From Bactericera cockerelli (Eukaryota > Arthropoda > Insecta > Hemiptera > Triozidae), in assembly GCA_024516035.1 (NCBI GenBank), contig CM044967.1, positions 9,551,413 through 9,615,412 of the forward strand: a stretch of 64,000 nucleotides of DNA. Direction: 5' to 3'. The notes below the pieces were generated by a model. It was not told where the DNA came from and did not search any database. It saw nothing but the letters and a program-made list of their open reading frames with translations. A program made the position numbers and the translations under genes. Below, piece by piece: positions 51,470 through 64,000 of the stretch; position 1 is the stretch's first letter; each line of letters begins with the position of its first letter.

Positions 51470-52434
51470 GTATTCTACATCCCAAGGACCTTGCGTGAGG
51501 CTATCCATAGTATAGAATTTCCAATAATTATTAATTCACAACCAGCCATAATAATAACTTGGTCAAAGGGCCGCACTCCCCAAGCCTAGCAGCAACGCGT
51601 CTAGTATTGCGGATAGCCTATATTATAAGGCGGTAACATAATAATGTACGTGGGATTTTTATTTTCAGTCTCATAGACTTTTCCCGAGCGAAAGGGATAA
51701 AATAAACAAGACAGGAAGGTAGTGAAATATGCAGGGCTAACATGAATACTACAGGGATGCGGCAGACTCAAGGGTGGGAATAGGTAGCCACTACACCACA
51801 CTTCCTTGCATTTTGTTTGTGGTACAACTTTACACTTCTCCTTTACATTATTTTACATTAAATATTTTATCTTTTTTTTCTCTCTCTCTCCTCCTCTGCA
51901 ACGCTTTTTGAATATTCTTTTCTCGAAGAAGGTAAGAAGTATTTTTGTTTGTACAAAAATGTAAAATGGACTCCTCTCGGAACGAATGTCTTCATATTTG
52001 TACAGAGCATAATTATCACCTGTTTCGTAATCTTCAGGTTATGAAAATGAAAAAGAAATTGGAATTTGAATTTGAAAACTGATAATGGTTTGGGCCATCA
52101 TAAAATTGACAACCACTTGCTTTCAAATATTTTAGAAACATGGAGGTTTGACCACAGTAAAAAAGAAGTTCTATTTAGGATCGTGGTAAAGGCAAAAGTG
52201 TAAAATACCATACATCTATTACGAACTTTTGAGGTGTTCGTATAAGCGATGTGGGTATAAAAAAGCAAAATAATTGAAAAATAGTCTCCATTAGGTATCA
52301 GATATTGCAGATACAGATATAAAGAAAACAGTAACATCGCCTTACTTATATTTAATTATTATTATTTTGTGGTCAATTGTCTGGGGTCGTCAAAATTTTA
52401 TTTTGTGGTCAAAAATAATATTATGTGGTCAAAA

Positions 52435-52565
52435 TCTCAAGTGGGAAGATAACTTGTCATAATCCAGCTGAGCTTCGCGTCCGCGACCTCTGGATTACAA
52501 GCATTACTCTCTATTCCTGATCGGGCAGTATAAATAAATGTCTTTTATTATTACCTCATGAGGAA
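52435..52565 (-). repeat. Degenerate tRNA-headed SINE (family A)
   Basis: GGAAGATAACTTGTCATAAT, CGCGACCTCTGGATTACAAG and CGGGCAGTATAAATAAATG match family A with internal rearrangement. Confidence 0.5.
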
Positions 52566-53031
52566 AAATGAGTGGTCTCCATTATTTATATGTATTAGTA
52601 ACCCTGTCAGCGATAAGATTATGCTGTGGTATTAGATAAAATCAAATCTCGTACTACGAGCATGAGATCCATATGAGTAGTTTGTCAAACTTTTAAGCAA
52701 CTCACATCAACCTAACGCAGCTCATTGAGTAGGGCTGTGAAACTGGGTGTGACAAAAAATACAAGTAAGATTTTTTTTGAACTTAAATTAAAATCTTGTG
52801 TTGATTTCAAAAATGTCATAAGAAATAGGGGGTGCCATTTAATATTCCAAAGCTGGCCTTGAAATGACCTTTTCAAGGTCACCCACCATTAAGTGTTCCC
52901 GAGATAAGGCAATGATCGTTGGACAGATTTTTTCTATCGTCAGTAGTTTTCGATTTATTTGAATGTCTCGTTTATAAGTGGGACAGCCTATATAGGTATT
53001 ATAGGTAATATTATGTTAGTTCTCTGACTTC

Positions 53032-53094
53032 AGCTACAGCTTATTTGTTACTTGTAAATTTTGTAATTGTTACAAGTAACAAAAAGCTGTAGCT
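53032..53094. repeat. Hairpin with ~25-bp arms (AGCTACAGCTT)
   Basis: AGCTACAGCTTATTTGTTAC pairs with GTAACAAAAAGCTGTAGCT. Neighbouring sequence to about 53170 repeats TTACAAGTAA and TTACTTG motifs, suggesting a compound fold-back. Confidence 0.6.
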
Positions 53095-54679
53095 TATCTT
53101 TTAAAATCTCTTACTTGCTTGTTCTGTATTGTTACAAGTAATCTGTTACTTGCAAAATATTGTAATCGAGTACTTTTTTGAGGTTAATCCTGCAAAATGG
53201 AATGGTCACTTTGGTTTTTTTTTTACGAAAATAATATGGTTATAAAACAATGTGATTAATTGATGACCGATATATGATCACATTCAGTCTGTCAAAAGCT
53301 CAAAAGAGTTGATTGAATGTGAAATTAGATATTCACTATAACTTTTCTAGTCCCACTCCAATTAAAGCATTGATATCTTAGTGGCGGCATTGAATTCACA
53401 ATGCCACAAATTAAAAAAAAAAAATAACAAGTGCAAATCCTCAAGGACTTTCAAGCATGCCAATCATAAACTAAAAGGTTAAAAAAAACCTGACACAAGA
53501 AGCTAATATCCAAACAATGAAACCACTTGCAAAGGTTATGTAATACTTTAATTGATGCTTACCGAAACGATTTTGATCACCCCGATAAAAAAAATGACAA
53601 TTCAATTTTATAAGTGGCAGATCATGGGTGTAATACAACAGAAAAAAAATATATAAAAAAAACATATAAAACGCAGAAAAAAACTACAATTTTTCCCTAA
53701 TTTGAAAAGAATTGAGAAAAAAAGAGCACCACTATCAAAATAAACACTCAAAGGGAGTATCGAATTTACAAATTATACACAACACGGGAATTTTTTTCGA
53801 CACATTTTTTTCCCCTTCATAAGTATTATACTACCGTTAATGCTAAAATAAATTGATAGGGTAACATTGACCTCACATTTATTAGTTATTTTATAGTTCC
53901 CATGACTGATATGTAGAGAAATAGAAATTGTGAGACACAATTTTCCAACCTGATTTTCCAAAATGTATTTGAGTTTATTTTCGCCCACTTATTTGTATTT
54001 GTATTTAAAATAAGGTTATAAATAATATGTATTTGTGAGGTAGTGGTATGCTTTTGTACTGACCTGGCTACCAAATAGGAATCATATACTCGTAATTATA
54101 GTGTCTCTACATCTTAGTGGATGATAATTTCACCTTTTGGTTGAAAATGTTTTTCTACTGTAGAATCTATAACCAAGATTTCTATTGCTGGAATTTTAGA
54201 TTTTTCTGTGGACAAAACCTTGAAAATTTTGTATTAAAAAAGATAATAAAAATCGAATAGGTACTCATTATTGTAATCGATTAATACATAATCGTAATGA
54301 AAATGATTTTTTTTTTACCATAGTTGAATCTTCAAGTCCCATTACATCAACAGCTTGCCATAAATCTTATTGCCTTTTATCACAACAGCAAATTTCCCTC
54401 GAGTTACTCGTAGGTGATTTCAGATGGGACGATACAGGGCCGGATGACGATTCCTGCGAAAGTTCATAACATTGAACAGCCAAATGTACAACTTACTTGA
54501 TTTCTATCAGAGATAACTTCGATGAGTCAGTACCTGGCATTTTCATTGGTGACCTACTATCAATCTTATTCTTAACGGTCTTGTGAAAAAGAGGTCTAGT
54601 TTTCTGTGTACCTGTGTTTACGCTAAAAATTCAGTTAGAGTTATGCTAAAAAGTCAGTTATACAAGGTTTAAAATACTG

Positions 54680-55055
54680 AATTAGGCCAGCACAAAGGAG
54701 ATCGTCATGTAAAGCTTCCACGCAGTAGTGACCTAGGTTCGAATCCAGGGCCCAGACTGAAAAAAAAAATCTTCTGTGTACTTTAGATGTTCAAGGTTCA
54801 CTCGTGAGGTGGTGTTGTTGTAGCCAGCTTATATACAGCTGGAGGTGTGAAGGTCTCTATCTAACTTTAATTGAAAAGTTGGCTTGCTCTAAGCACAGAA
54901 GAGGCTCACTATAATAATAATATCTCCTTATTTATGCTGCCCGACTATAGCAGCCAAAGCCAAACAATCATTACGTGTTCGAAATCCCAAATGGAAGGAT
55001 AACTTGTCATGTCCCTGCTGGTTTCGAACCCGCGACCTCTGGATTACCAGATTAT
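54680..55055. repeat. Cluster of SINE fragments
   Basis: A tRNA-like B box (GGTTCGAATCCAGGGC) is at 54737-54755. A piece related to 33040-33110 is at 54800-54890. A minus-strand family A fragment (GATAACTTGTCATGTCCCTG, then GCGACCTCTGGATTACCAG) is at 54940-55050. Confidence 0.55.
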
Positions 55056-58000
55056 TTAATTTATTTGAACATGGAATAGGTACAATAAAAATAAATTCTG
55101 AATTAAACACCATGTTTATACGCTTTCCGTATTTCTCGCGATTTTGCTGAATAAGAACCTCACAAACCATACCCTGGCAGAAAATATTCGGTATATGTTG
55201 TTTTGTTTTTACCTTACGTGGGTTATTGAAATACACAAGAGTTATGTTTGAAATAGAGAGCTGAATAAATTCCACATTAAAATTATAATACGAGATGTGA
55301 GTGCACAAAATGGTGTCATGTGTGGGTAATGAGATACTTGGCTTTTATATTCGAATTTTACAACTACCTTCATGCTAGGAAAAAAAAATGAAAAAAGTCG
55401 GTAGCATTAAGGACAACAAAAAAATGGGGCTGAGAATATTCTTTTCTATACCAGTGAAATACGGAACACCTTACGTCAGACCCAAACCTTAATGTACATT
55501 GTTGTCTTGTGCTTTAGCAAATAGGAGTAATATTCTTGCTCCGAAATAAAAAGAGGTACCGACCGACCTCAGTTTCTAGACCCATAAAAGGGGGCGGAAA
55601 TGTGTAACCTGGAAGTCGGCAGTTGAACAGTCCCAAGTTAAGAAAAATATATGTTTGCTTAACATACAGTGAACCGAGTTTGAGTGATTGTAATTTACAC
55701 AAAAATGACAAAAAAAAGGTAAGTATAAGAACCAACTTACTGTGAGACTTTGAGTTGATTTGAATACGTAATATCAGCTTCTTTAATAGTCTCGCTGGGG
55801 GACATTGCCTCTCTAGGGGACGTTAAATAGATACGGCACCAACCATGTCAGGCCAATTGATAATCACACAAATCGTGTGTGCCCTTAACAGGGCTGGCGT
55901 GAGGAAGGACATTCAGCCAACCTCGAACCTCGAAAACTCAAACATGAGTAAGAGGTTGTTTGTACAGAGCCAATCCTAAAAAGAGGTTTGGGAATAGGTA
56001 AAGTGCACACAGAAGACTATCAGTAATGAAACGTTTTTCTCTCGTCATATTTGAGCCTAACACCGTTTTTGGATTATCATATCGACGGAGAAAGACCATA
56101 CTGGTACATTTGTAAACAGTGTCTAGATGACAAAATCTTGAGTGAAACTCTGGACACTGGTATACAACTATACAATAATGTTATTTGAAAATACAATTTG
56201 ATTTTCATTTTAAATATATCTACCTATATTATTATTATTTCTTAAAGCCAAGGTATTAACGAAGAATATTAGAATATCCAATCTCACGTTTCTTTGTCGT
56301 ACACGGGTTAAAACTTTAAAAGCTAATTCGGTTGGGGAGTAAAGAGAGAGAAAAAGAGGGAGAGAGAGAGAAAGAGGGAGAGAGAGAGAGAGGAGAGGGA
56401 GAGAGAAGAGAGAGAGAGAGAGAAAGGATGAAGAAGAAGAAAAGAGAGGAAAAGGAAACGCAAGGATAAGGAAAGTAGAGTAGAGGTAAGAGAGGTAGAG
56501 AGGAGAGTGAGGTAATAAAGCGAAGATAGATAGAGGATTGAGGGTTTTAAATTTAAAAGCCATCAGGTATAGGCTAGAGGTCAACTCCGGGACTTGGAGC
56601 TCCCTTGCAAATCCACCTCCCTCCTTTTCGGTTTTCCTCGCTTGATGGATGATCTGAAAATGTAAATTCCCCAAAAACTAACCCGAGTAATATCCCCTCC
56701 TTTTTTCTTACTTGATAAAACTTCTCTATAAACTTTTGATTTCGAGAAGAGGAGGAGGACAAAAATGAAAACGGAATTTCAAATACCTTTTCTATGCGGT
56801 TTTTTTTCTGTCAGTTTTTAATGGATGTTGTCAGAGTTGGATATTAATGACCGAGCTTCCCAAAGTGGTCGAAACAGAAATGGCTCTCTCCCACCTTTCC
56901 CTTTCCCTTATAGTACGTACCCGCAACCAGCACTAATCATTATTAATGCTGAAAAGCATACTCGGATAGTTGTGTTTGCACCAAAGGTATTGGTTGGTGT
57001 GGTGTTGTATGTCTGTGTGCGTGAGTGTTTTTAATAGTTTTATATAAATACTTTATCTACACTGACGCGTAGGACTAATGAGTCCCTTTTGGCTAGCAGT
57101 TCAAACAAAGTCTTTATTGGTTCATTATGTGGGTGTGTCTTGGTCTGGATGTTTTTTCTGGGTCTAAGGTGTGTGTGTATGTGTCTAGCTCTCCATATCA
57201 ATCTAGACTACAAAAGAAAGACGAAAGTGGATTCGACATATTTCTAAAGATCATGATAATAAATATAATCGCTTAGGAAAGAGATAATACAAACAAAAGG
57301 TTCGAGTTTAATTTCCATAATGATATGTGGAAAAAGTGACCATTTTTGTGGCTGATGTCCTAAGTGCTCATACCCAGAATATTTGGACTCCTAAAAAATA
57401 AATATTTTTATACATGAAAACACGATTTTTTTTTTGGAAAATAAAAAATACTGAATAATATTGATTGTGTTCATAAATAATCGGAAGATTTTCACTGGGG
57501 CGTATCTATTCCACACCTATTGTTCCAGCACTCATCAGTGGAGCTCAGAAATTCAAATTCATTCCAGTAATGACCGTGGCGAAACGAAAATTTGTCTAAG
57601 CCCAGGTGACGGATAAAAAAAGGGTTTTCTGATATGCAGATGTTGCGACGGGTGAAACATTTTCAGGTAGAGAATTTTTAAAAACCATTTCCAAGTTGAT
57701 AACCCTTTTTTACTTTCTTGTACCTGTAAGGAATACTGAGTTTTGCATTTGTTTATTTATTTAATTATTTTTCAAAATTGATCTCACAGTGTTTTAGACG
57801 ACAAAATTTGAACTATTTACAGAGCATTTTGTAGCAAATTTATAGGTTTTTCTTAAACGGAACGGAAAAATCGGAGTAAAAACGCCCGGTATGGGTTTAA
57901 CAATGAAATAGTTATGTTATTTCCAAATTATCAGCGTTTCTTTAAATATTCTTCTGACATTAAAAGATATTGACCTTTTACCTTGTAAACGCTGACCAGT

Positions 58001-61000
58001 ATTAGAGGTCAAACCCCTTATAGAACAGTATTATGGTATATATTAAAAAAAACCTGTGACTTCTTTTTATTCCAAAAACAAAATTGGTGTTCAGGCGGCA
58101 TTTGGGACGTTAAGGCCATTAAGCAACGAGACATAAACTTAAACTAGGACTTTAAGGAGCTACAAACAGTGGAAATCTATGAGAAGTGCAATTGTGTCCC
58201 AGGAGAGTATTTTGAAGGAAAAAATTGAAACCATTAATTGTAAAAAACAAAAAATACTATTTTATGATTTCGGACAGACCTCGTATTCATTTTTTTTTAA
58301 TCTCATTGTACGTCAATATGCAGAAAGAGTTGTGATGTTCACACACTTTATTTTTTAGATAGTTCCTATTTTGCATTATTGAAATTGAATATTATAAAAC
58401 TTTCAATCGATACAAATTACAAACCTGCTGTCCCATCTGAAACGGTGCAATGAAATTTCATGTTTATGTGATAGTTAATTAATAGCTAAAAATCTTTATA
58501 AAATTCTCGAATTGAATAACTCACAAATAAAATAAGAGAGAAACAATTAAAATTTATTATTTTAGCGGACTGCTACGAAAATTGTAGTTGCCTTTCGGAC
58601 ACAGCATTAAAATCAATCAAGGACATTGTATTCATACATTTTTTTTTCTTTTTCTTCTTTCTGGTGAGGTTCGTTTATACTGTTTTAGAATCATTTGAAT
58701 CAAAATAAAATTATAGAATCATTTTGAAAGTCCATGTAAATGAGATGAGATAACTGTGCCTATATCTCGGACACGCAATTACTATTGTAACTATAGAGAT
58801 AGATCTCCTTGAAAACAATAGAAAAGTACCAGTGATTCTCATTTCTCAATGAATCAATTCAAAGAAATTGAAATTGAAAAGGAAAATTATTTTCCCTTTT
58901 TTTAATTATTTTTCCTTTTTGAAAGAAATTTAATTCTCGATTACCTATATTTTCAGGAACAGGGCGAGAAAGCTCATAGAAGTTTTTCTTATAACAAGTG
59001 AACCTTGCACAAGATGTTATGATTGTTATGAAAGATTGAATTTTGAAAAATTGTTGTGTGATTATAATTTATGTCGGGGTAGTTTTTTGAGTGGGCTCTG
59101 AGCGTGACCGCTATATTTAAAATGAAAATCAATGGGGAGCCTATAATTATTATTAGTATTATTATTATTTTTTTTATAAAAAAGTGACAGTGTACTATCA
59201 AATGAATTGCATTTTCCAATTTAAGAAGGGTTTCAAAAATTGGAAAATGTAAAAAGAAATAAAGAAGAAGATCACATTTATGAGAAATTAGGAAAATTAT
59301 AGATACAATGGTTCAGTAGGTCGTCACAGTAGTTCCAATGTAGGTAATTAGGTATTGCATTTAGGTCTTAGTCAGCTCATTTCTCACCTTATTTTTTATA
59401 CCATGTGACAAGTAGTAACATATGAATTGGTGGTCAAGTGGTTAAGGGGCGAGTTTGGTAATCCAGGTAGCGTATGGATCCTTTAGTTTGAATCTCACTT
59501 AATAAATGAATTTTTCCTCATTATTTTGAGTATATGATCACATAATAATAAGACTCTGAGGTTTAGGTGGTAGAAAATGCTTTGAGCATTAACTGATTTC
59601 TACCCATAATGGGACTACCTGTCCTGCGTTGACAGTCTAAATTTAATAAAGCACTACTTATACGTTACCTGGATTACCGGACTAGCGCTTGAACACTAAA
59701 GGTAGGTAACGTCTGCTGACTCTATGCTCAATTTTTATTTTTCCAAATCGACAACCCTTAGAGAATGATAAACATAATGAGATAGACATCTGGTGCATAC
59801 TTGTATACCAAGTCATATGATCACGATCTATAGCACGATCTACAGCATGGAATCGCAAAGAGTATAATTTATCAGATAAGGTCTTGTGCCTCTTGAAGAG
59901 CCCCACTTATGCAGTACATACTTGGGATAATTGGAAAGTAGGTTGTAACCTCTATCTTTAAGTTGATCTAAACTAACGCGACCAAGTCCTCGACTCTCAA
60001 CTCCCTATGCGTGTAACCCTAATCAAGCCCTTGAATATTCCAAACTTGGACAATGGCAAAATATGCATTTTTTCTTTTCCCTTTTGAAGAAGAGCTGCAC
60101 ATTTCAAGTATTATCGAGCAGGCAACCCATAGTTTTTTTTTTTGCTTGAAAAGCGAATTTGAATAAATAACTATCGAGAAATAGGGTAGAGGGTAAAAAA
60201 CGATACAAATATTTCAATACCTGGATTAAAAATATTTAAAAAAAGTTACCGAGTTCAAGTATAAACCCTTTTAAAATTAGAGATGTAGATATAATTAAAC
60301 CATTGAAAATTGTTGTAATGATTATTATTATTGGTTTTTAGAATAAGAAGAAAATAAAAAAATAAGAAAAACCCTAATAATAAGATAAGTTTTGTAGTCT
60401 GTCACAAATTATTTTAAGCATTTTGCTCATAAGTTTTAGCTCGAAAACCTTGAAAGTTTTCGTTTTTTGATTTTGTTATGCATAATCAAATCATCAAATT
60501 TTCATCAAATCAATACTACGTAAACTTTGATTTTTGATAAAATCATAGCATTTATTTTAGTATTTTGAAACCTGGAATCATCGAACTGATGCGTTCCTGG
60601 AATGAAAAATATGAACAATCTTCTCAAATCTTCCGGACTAAAATAAATATTTTCCGGGAATGATAATCAGGTAGATACCCTGAGACATCGACGGGAGAGA
60701 AGGGTTAAGTTATACAGGGCTCAATGAAATCTTTTGGCTAAAAGTAGATCTTAACGAACTAAAAAATAATAAACTTCAATATTGTGCCTAACAGATTGAA
60801 TAAAACTAATGGAAAAAAACACGAGTTCAAAGAAAAAAATGCGTTTAGAAAATTGGTCTTTGTTAAAAAAAAAAAAAAAACAATGCACTCGACTTCGACG
60901 GAAACGAAATCCCCCACATGACATCTGACACAATTACCCTATTTCTATGAAATATTCCAATGCCCAAAATATACCTAGTTTTGAGAGAAAACAATAGGTA

Positions 61001-62090
61001 TGCAACTTAATTAGAGTGAATTTATTGAGTCGGAAGCTTGTGTCTTATGGTGTTAAAAAGAAGAAATTGACAAAAGACAAAATAATTTGACAATAAAAAT
61101 TCTGTACCTATTGTGGACCCTATTTTTATCAGACCCTGTAAGCTATATCCTTTTTTAAATAAAGAGAAAAAAGTGTTATAACCTCTTTTCAATAAAAAAA
61201 AAAGGGTTTACATTCAAAGGTATATTCCATGCAGAGATGAAAATTAATTAGTCTTAGACATACCTACGTTCTCAGTTTTACTCTTCACCTCAGAGTTATC
61301 AGATCAAAATCAGCATTTTAACACCATCAGTGAATCTTGTTTCGAGTAGATAACTATTTGTTAGTTTTATACTTCCGATGATTTTTTATATTAAAAATCG
61401 GAAGTATTTTGTTTTTTTTTTCTGATTTTTACAAGTGAAACTTTTACCACTACCTGATGGTTCTTTCTGAGTTTTGCGATAAAGTGATACTGTAAGTTTT
61501 ATGCTAAATATTTACTTTGTTTTGTCAGCCTCGGAGAGTTTGTTGATTTGCCCCGTAAAAATAGTACCTAACTTATCTAGCTCGAGTTTTAGAATTAGGT
61601 GGTTTTTTTAAAGAATAAATTATAAAAGTTATATACCTTTATTAATAATAACAACAACAAAAATCTGTCATACTTAAAAGTAGATAATTACAACTGACCT
61701 TTGGACACAATTTTTTTTTTGAATCTTTACCTTCACCGATGTTTACAGACTACCACTGAAAATATTACTGTAGGTACTTCTTTTTCTTTCACTTTGCGTT
61801 TTCCCAAAACTACTTAGGGTTGGTATAGGTCAAATTTTCCTTACAGTATTTCATTGGTTGTTGTGAAATTAAGTTTGGTTGTGGCAACTCCCTACTTCCA
61901 CATTTTTGTGATGTGAGGAAGTTGCAGACCGCCCTTCCTCACACATAAACTCTGCATGGGCGCCAAATGTTTTGATGTTACATATTGACTTTTGGCCTGA
62001 CAAGGCTGTGGTAGCGTATCTGTTTACGTCCCCAGCAAGACGCTGAAAAAAATGTTGTACCTACTAGAAAGACAGAAATAGCTCTGTCTG
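55056..62090. other. Long gene-poor stretch
   Basis: I find no open frame with a recognisable protein. Notable contents are a GA-rich microsatellite at 56340-56480 and a degenerate tRNA-like repeat around 59425-59660 (GGTGGTCAAGTGGTTAAGG). Much of the rest is AT-rich simple sequence. It could hold long introns or regulatory DNA of a gene outside the window. Confidence 0.45.
56340..56480. repeat. GA-rich microsatellite
   Basis: Runs of GAGA and AGGGAGAGAG extend for about 140 bp. The 154-codon minus-strand frame across it (Ser/Leu/Pro/Phe-rich) is a by-product of the repeat. Confidence 0.85.
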
Positions 62091-62313
62091 TCCCGGTAGC
62101 TCAGTGGTAAAGGCGGCACTCTGTGAATCCACAGGTTCCAGAGGTCGTGGGTTCGAAACCCAGCCGGGACATGACAAGTTATCCTCCCATTTGGGATTTT
62201 TACCACATAATAATATGTCTTGGGCCTACTGCTGGAATAATGGGACTTTAATAGTCCTTATCGGGCAGTATAAATAAGGCGAATTATTATTATTATTAAA
62301 AAAAAAAAAAAAA
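62091..62313 (+). repeat. tRNA-headed SINE (family A), best copy
   Basis: The head has TCCCGGTAGCTCAGTGGTAA (A box) and GGGTTCGAAACCCAGCCGGG (B box and acceptor complement), so the tRNA fold is largely intact. The body ACATGACAAGTTATCCTCCC, TACTGCTGGAATAATGGGAC and CGGGCAGTATAAATAAGGCG ends in TTA repeats and poly(A). A Thr- or Lys-type tRNA origin is possible but not decided. Confidence 0.8.
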
Positions 62314-62891
62314 TTGTGGTAGATGGAAGAACTCAAAAAACATTTTCTTTTACACAAACAAATGTTATCTTTCATAACTCTTCGTGATCTGAAAACACCA
62401 AGATATAGCCTCAATACTTATGAGAGGCATTTTTGATGGTTGAGTCTAACACAAGAAGAACTTTCTAAATTCTTATCCGTCGTTCAATCTAGCAGGGAAA
62501 CTCTCCGGAAGGGACGAAACAAAGTCCAAGAGTTCACAAAGGGTTAGGGGATCGAAAAATCACCCACTTTAAAGTTTGGAGCGTAAACGAAAACCTTTGG
62601 AATTAATAGGATGGCCAATTTATACAATTTATGTCCTAAAATATTTAAGTGAAAGGAGAAGGGCAAGGAGGAAGGGATGTGGAAAAAAAGATAATAGTAA
62701 GAAGATTAAATAGATGAGCAGCGGAGGGCGGGAGATGGAAAGGAGGAAAGACTAGGGAAAGGAAGAGCAATAAAGGAAGAGAAATATGAGTAAGAGGTTA
62801 GAGGGAAAAGCGAGGGATGAGAAGGGACATGACCCTAAAGTGATTTGAGACAAGAAACGTTAGTCAACATCATGGACAAATAAATATCTTA

Positions 62892-63164
62892 GCCAGCGTT
62901 GATGGCATGTTGAATACACCGGTTCCCTTCAGAACACCGAAGTTAAGCGACATCCAGCGAGGTTAAGACTTGGATGGGTGACCATTCAAATTCTAATTCT
63001 CGTGACGCTGGCTTTTCCCGGCCCCACTCAGGCTGGGTGAGGTCAATGTGAGTAGCAGGTTTGTGAGTTTCCTGCGAATGGAGGGTAAAACCCCCGTCGT
63101 GATATGACCATGGCAGTTGAAAGCGACGTTAAACCCCACTTAAAAAAAAAAAAAAAAAAAAAAA
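62892..63164 (+). repeat. 5S rRNA-headed SINE (SINE3-type)
   Basis: Positions 62892-63012 read as a 5S rRNA derivative. The GCCAGCGT start pairs with ACGCTGGC at the end, and TTGAATACACCGGTTCCCTT, ACCGAAGTTAAGCGACATC and CTTGGATGGGTGACC match 5S helices and the internal pol III control region. A 128-bp body follows (GGCTGGGTGAGGTCAATGTG, GGAGGGTAAAACCCCCGTC), then a poly(A) tail to 63164. A 5S gene would end after about 120 nt, so this is a retroposon. Confidence 0.85.
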
Positions 63165-63256
63165 TAAATATTCTTGGGTTAAAAAAAATTCGGCTTGAAA
63201 AAACATACACCAAACAGAGAAATACTGGTATAAAATATACAGATTTCTTGCATATT

Positions 63257-63410
63257 TGCGTCGGTCTGGTAACTCAGAGGTCACGGGTTTGAAATCCTCC
63301 CTTTTGGGATTGTAACCACATACGGTTTGGACTTACTGCAGGAATAATGGGACTTCTAAGTCCTAGTTGGGCAGTATAAATTAGGCGATATTGTTATTAC
63401 AATAAAAAAA
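63257..63410 (+). repeat. Truncated tRNA-headed SINE (family A)
   Basis: It begins inside the head (GGTCTGGTAACTCAGAGGTC) and keeps GGGTTTGAAATCC, TACTGCAGGAATAATGGGAC and TTGGGCAGTATAAATTAGGC. The central anticodon region and part of the body are missing. Confidence 0.65.
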
Positions 63411-64000
63411 CAATTTATTAATAAAATATGTATAGACCGACAGTTTTTATGATTTATTTTTGTGGTAGGTAAAGACAAATATATATTGAGTTGAATATTA
63501 TGCAGGGGTTTTCTTGGTTGTCTGAAATTTAAACTTTTATTGGTTGTCTGAAATTTCGTCTGAGTTTTGAATATCTACAGGTAATTCTCTTGAACATTTA
63601 GATTTTCTTCCGTATAATTCAAGTCAGTTCAAACTTCAATGACTAATTACTGTGTTTTTAAATATTGAGTACGATAATGTATCATCATCATCATACTCCT
63701 CCGAAACTAGTTTCTCAAGGGATAAAATGTTTTCTGAAACTTCGACTCACTGGCACCATGAAGCCAGGTATATTTTTCTATATGCATATATATACCCACT
63801 TCTGCATAGAAGACAATAAAAAACTTTACACCAAATCGTAAAAAAGATATTTTTCTTTTTTTTGTTATATAATCTGCACAGGAAGCAATTGTAACTAATA
63901 CAAAAAAACTCAAGCTTAATGTGCTTGATTACGATTGATTTTGAAATAAATCCTGTTTTCATAATTATGGATAGCTATTCTATAGACAAGTTCTTAAAGT

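Noticed and set aside
56210..56762. 154-codon Ser/Leu-rich minus-strand frame
   Set aside because: It is the translation of a GA microsatellite.
62892..63012. Functional 5S rRNA gene
   Set aside because: It is diverged, lacks a T-run terminator at its end and continues into a SINE body and poly(A).

Overview
The window is AT-rich, intron-rich animal nuclear DNA full of SINEs, MITEs and fold-back repeats. Spliceosomal GT-AG introns, animal-type proteins (an NFRKB/INO80G orthologue, an RPUSD1-type pseudouridine synthase, a selenophosphate synthetase relative) and mariner, piggyBac-like and R1/Jockey-like elements point to an arthropod, most likely an insect. The species cannot be fixed from the sequence.

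Layout. (1) Positions 1814-5747, minus strand: a multi-exon selenophosphate synthetase (SPS/SelD) copy. It has an in-frame TGA exactly where Sec (SPS2), Thr (human SPS1) or Arg (fly SPS1) sits. A 13-bp stem-loop begins 11 nt after that TGA. Downstream exons carry four single-base frame lesions and have lost the GGQ motif, so it looks like a decaying UGA-type SPS. (2) 7.5-11.6 kb: repeats, with a fold-back element, two TTAACAC-ended MITEs and a 44-bp tandem array. (3) 11688-14874, minus: an intact four-exon RPUSD1-type gene of 282 codons. (4) 15-21 kb: tRNA-like SINEs, perfect hairpins, a 0.54-kb fold-back and a Gly-tRNA-headed SINE ending 90 bp before the next gene. (5) 21541-24207, plus: an intact three-exon gene for an unrecognised 175-residue protein with a hydrophobic N-terminus. 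(6) 24.2-27.3 kb: repeats and AT-rich DNA. (7) 27304-49283, minus: a 23-exon NFRKB orthologue of about 2,090 codons, whose introns hold a mariner deletion derivative, an R1/Jockey-like fragment with a 13-bp target duplication, SINEs and a large fold-back. (8) 49.3-64 kb: no recognisable gene; inverted-repeat elements, tRNA-headed SINEs and a 5S rRNA-headed SINE.

The genes are not a functional cluster. NFRKB acts in INO80 chromatin remodelling, RPUSD1 probably modifies RNA, and the SPS relative belongs to selenium metabolism. The most notable system is the UGA-type SPS with its candidate recoding hairpin. RPUSD1, NFRKB (one junction apart) and the small gene are free of frame lesions, which argues against general assembly error as the cause of the SPS breaks. 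All exon coordinates were derived by hand from reading frame, splice motifs and remembered family alignments.
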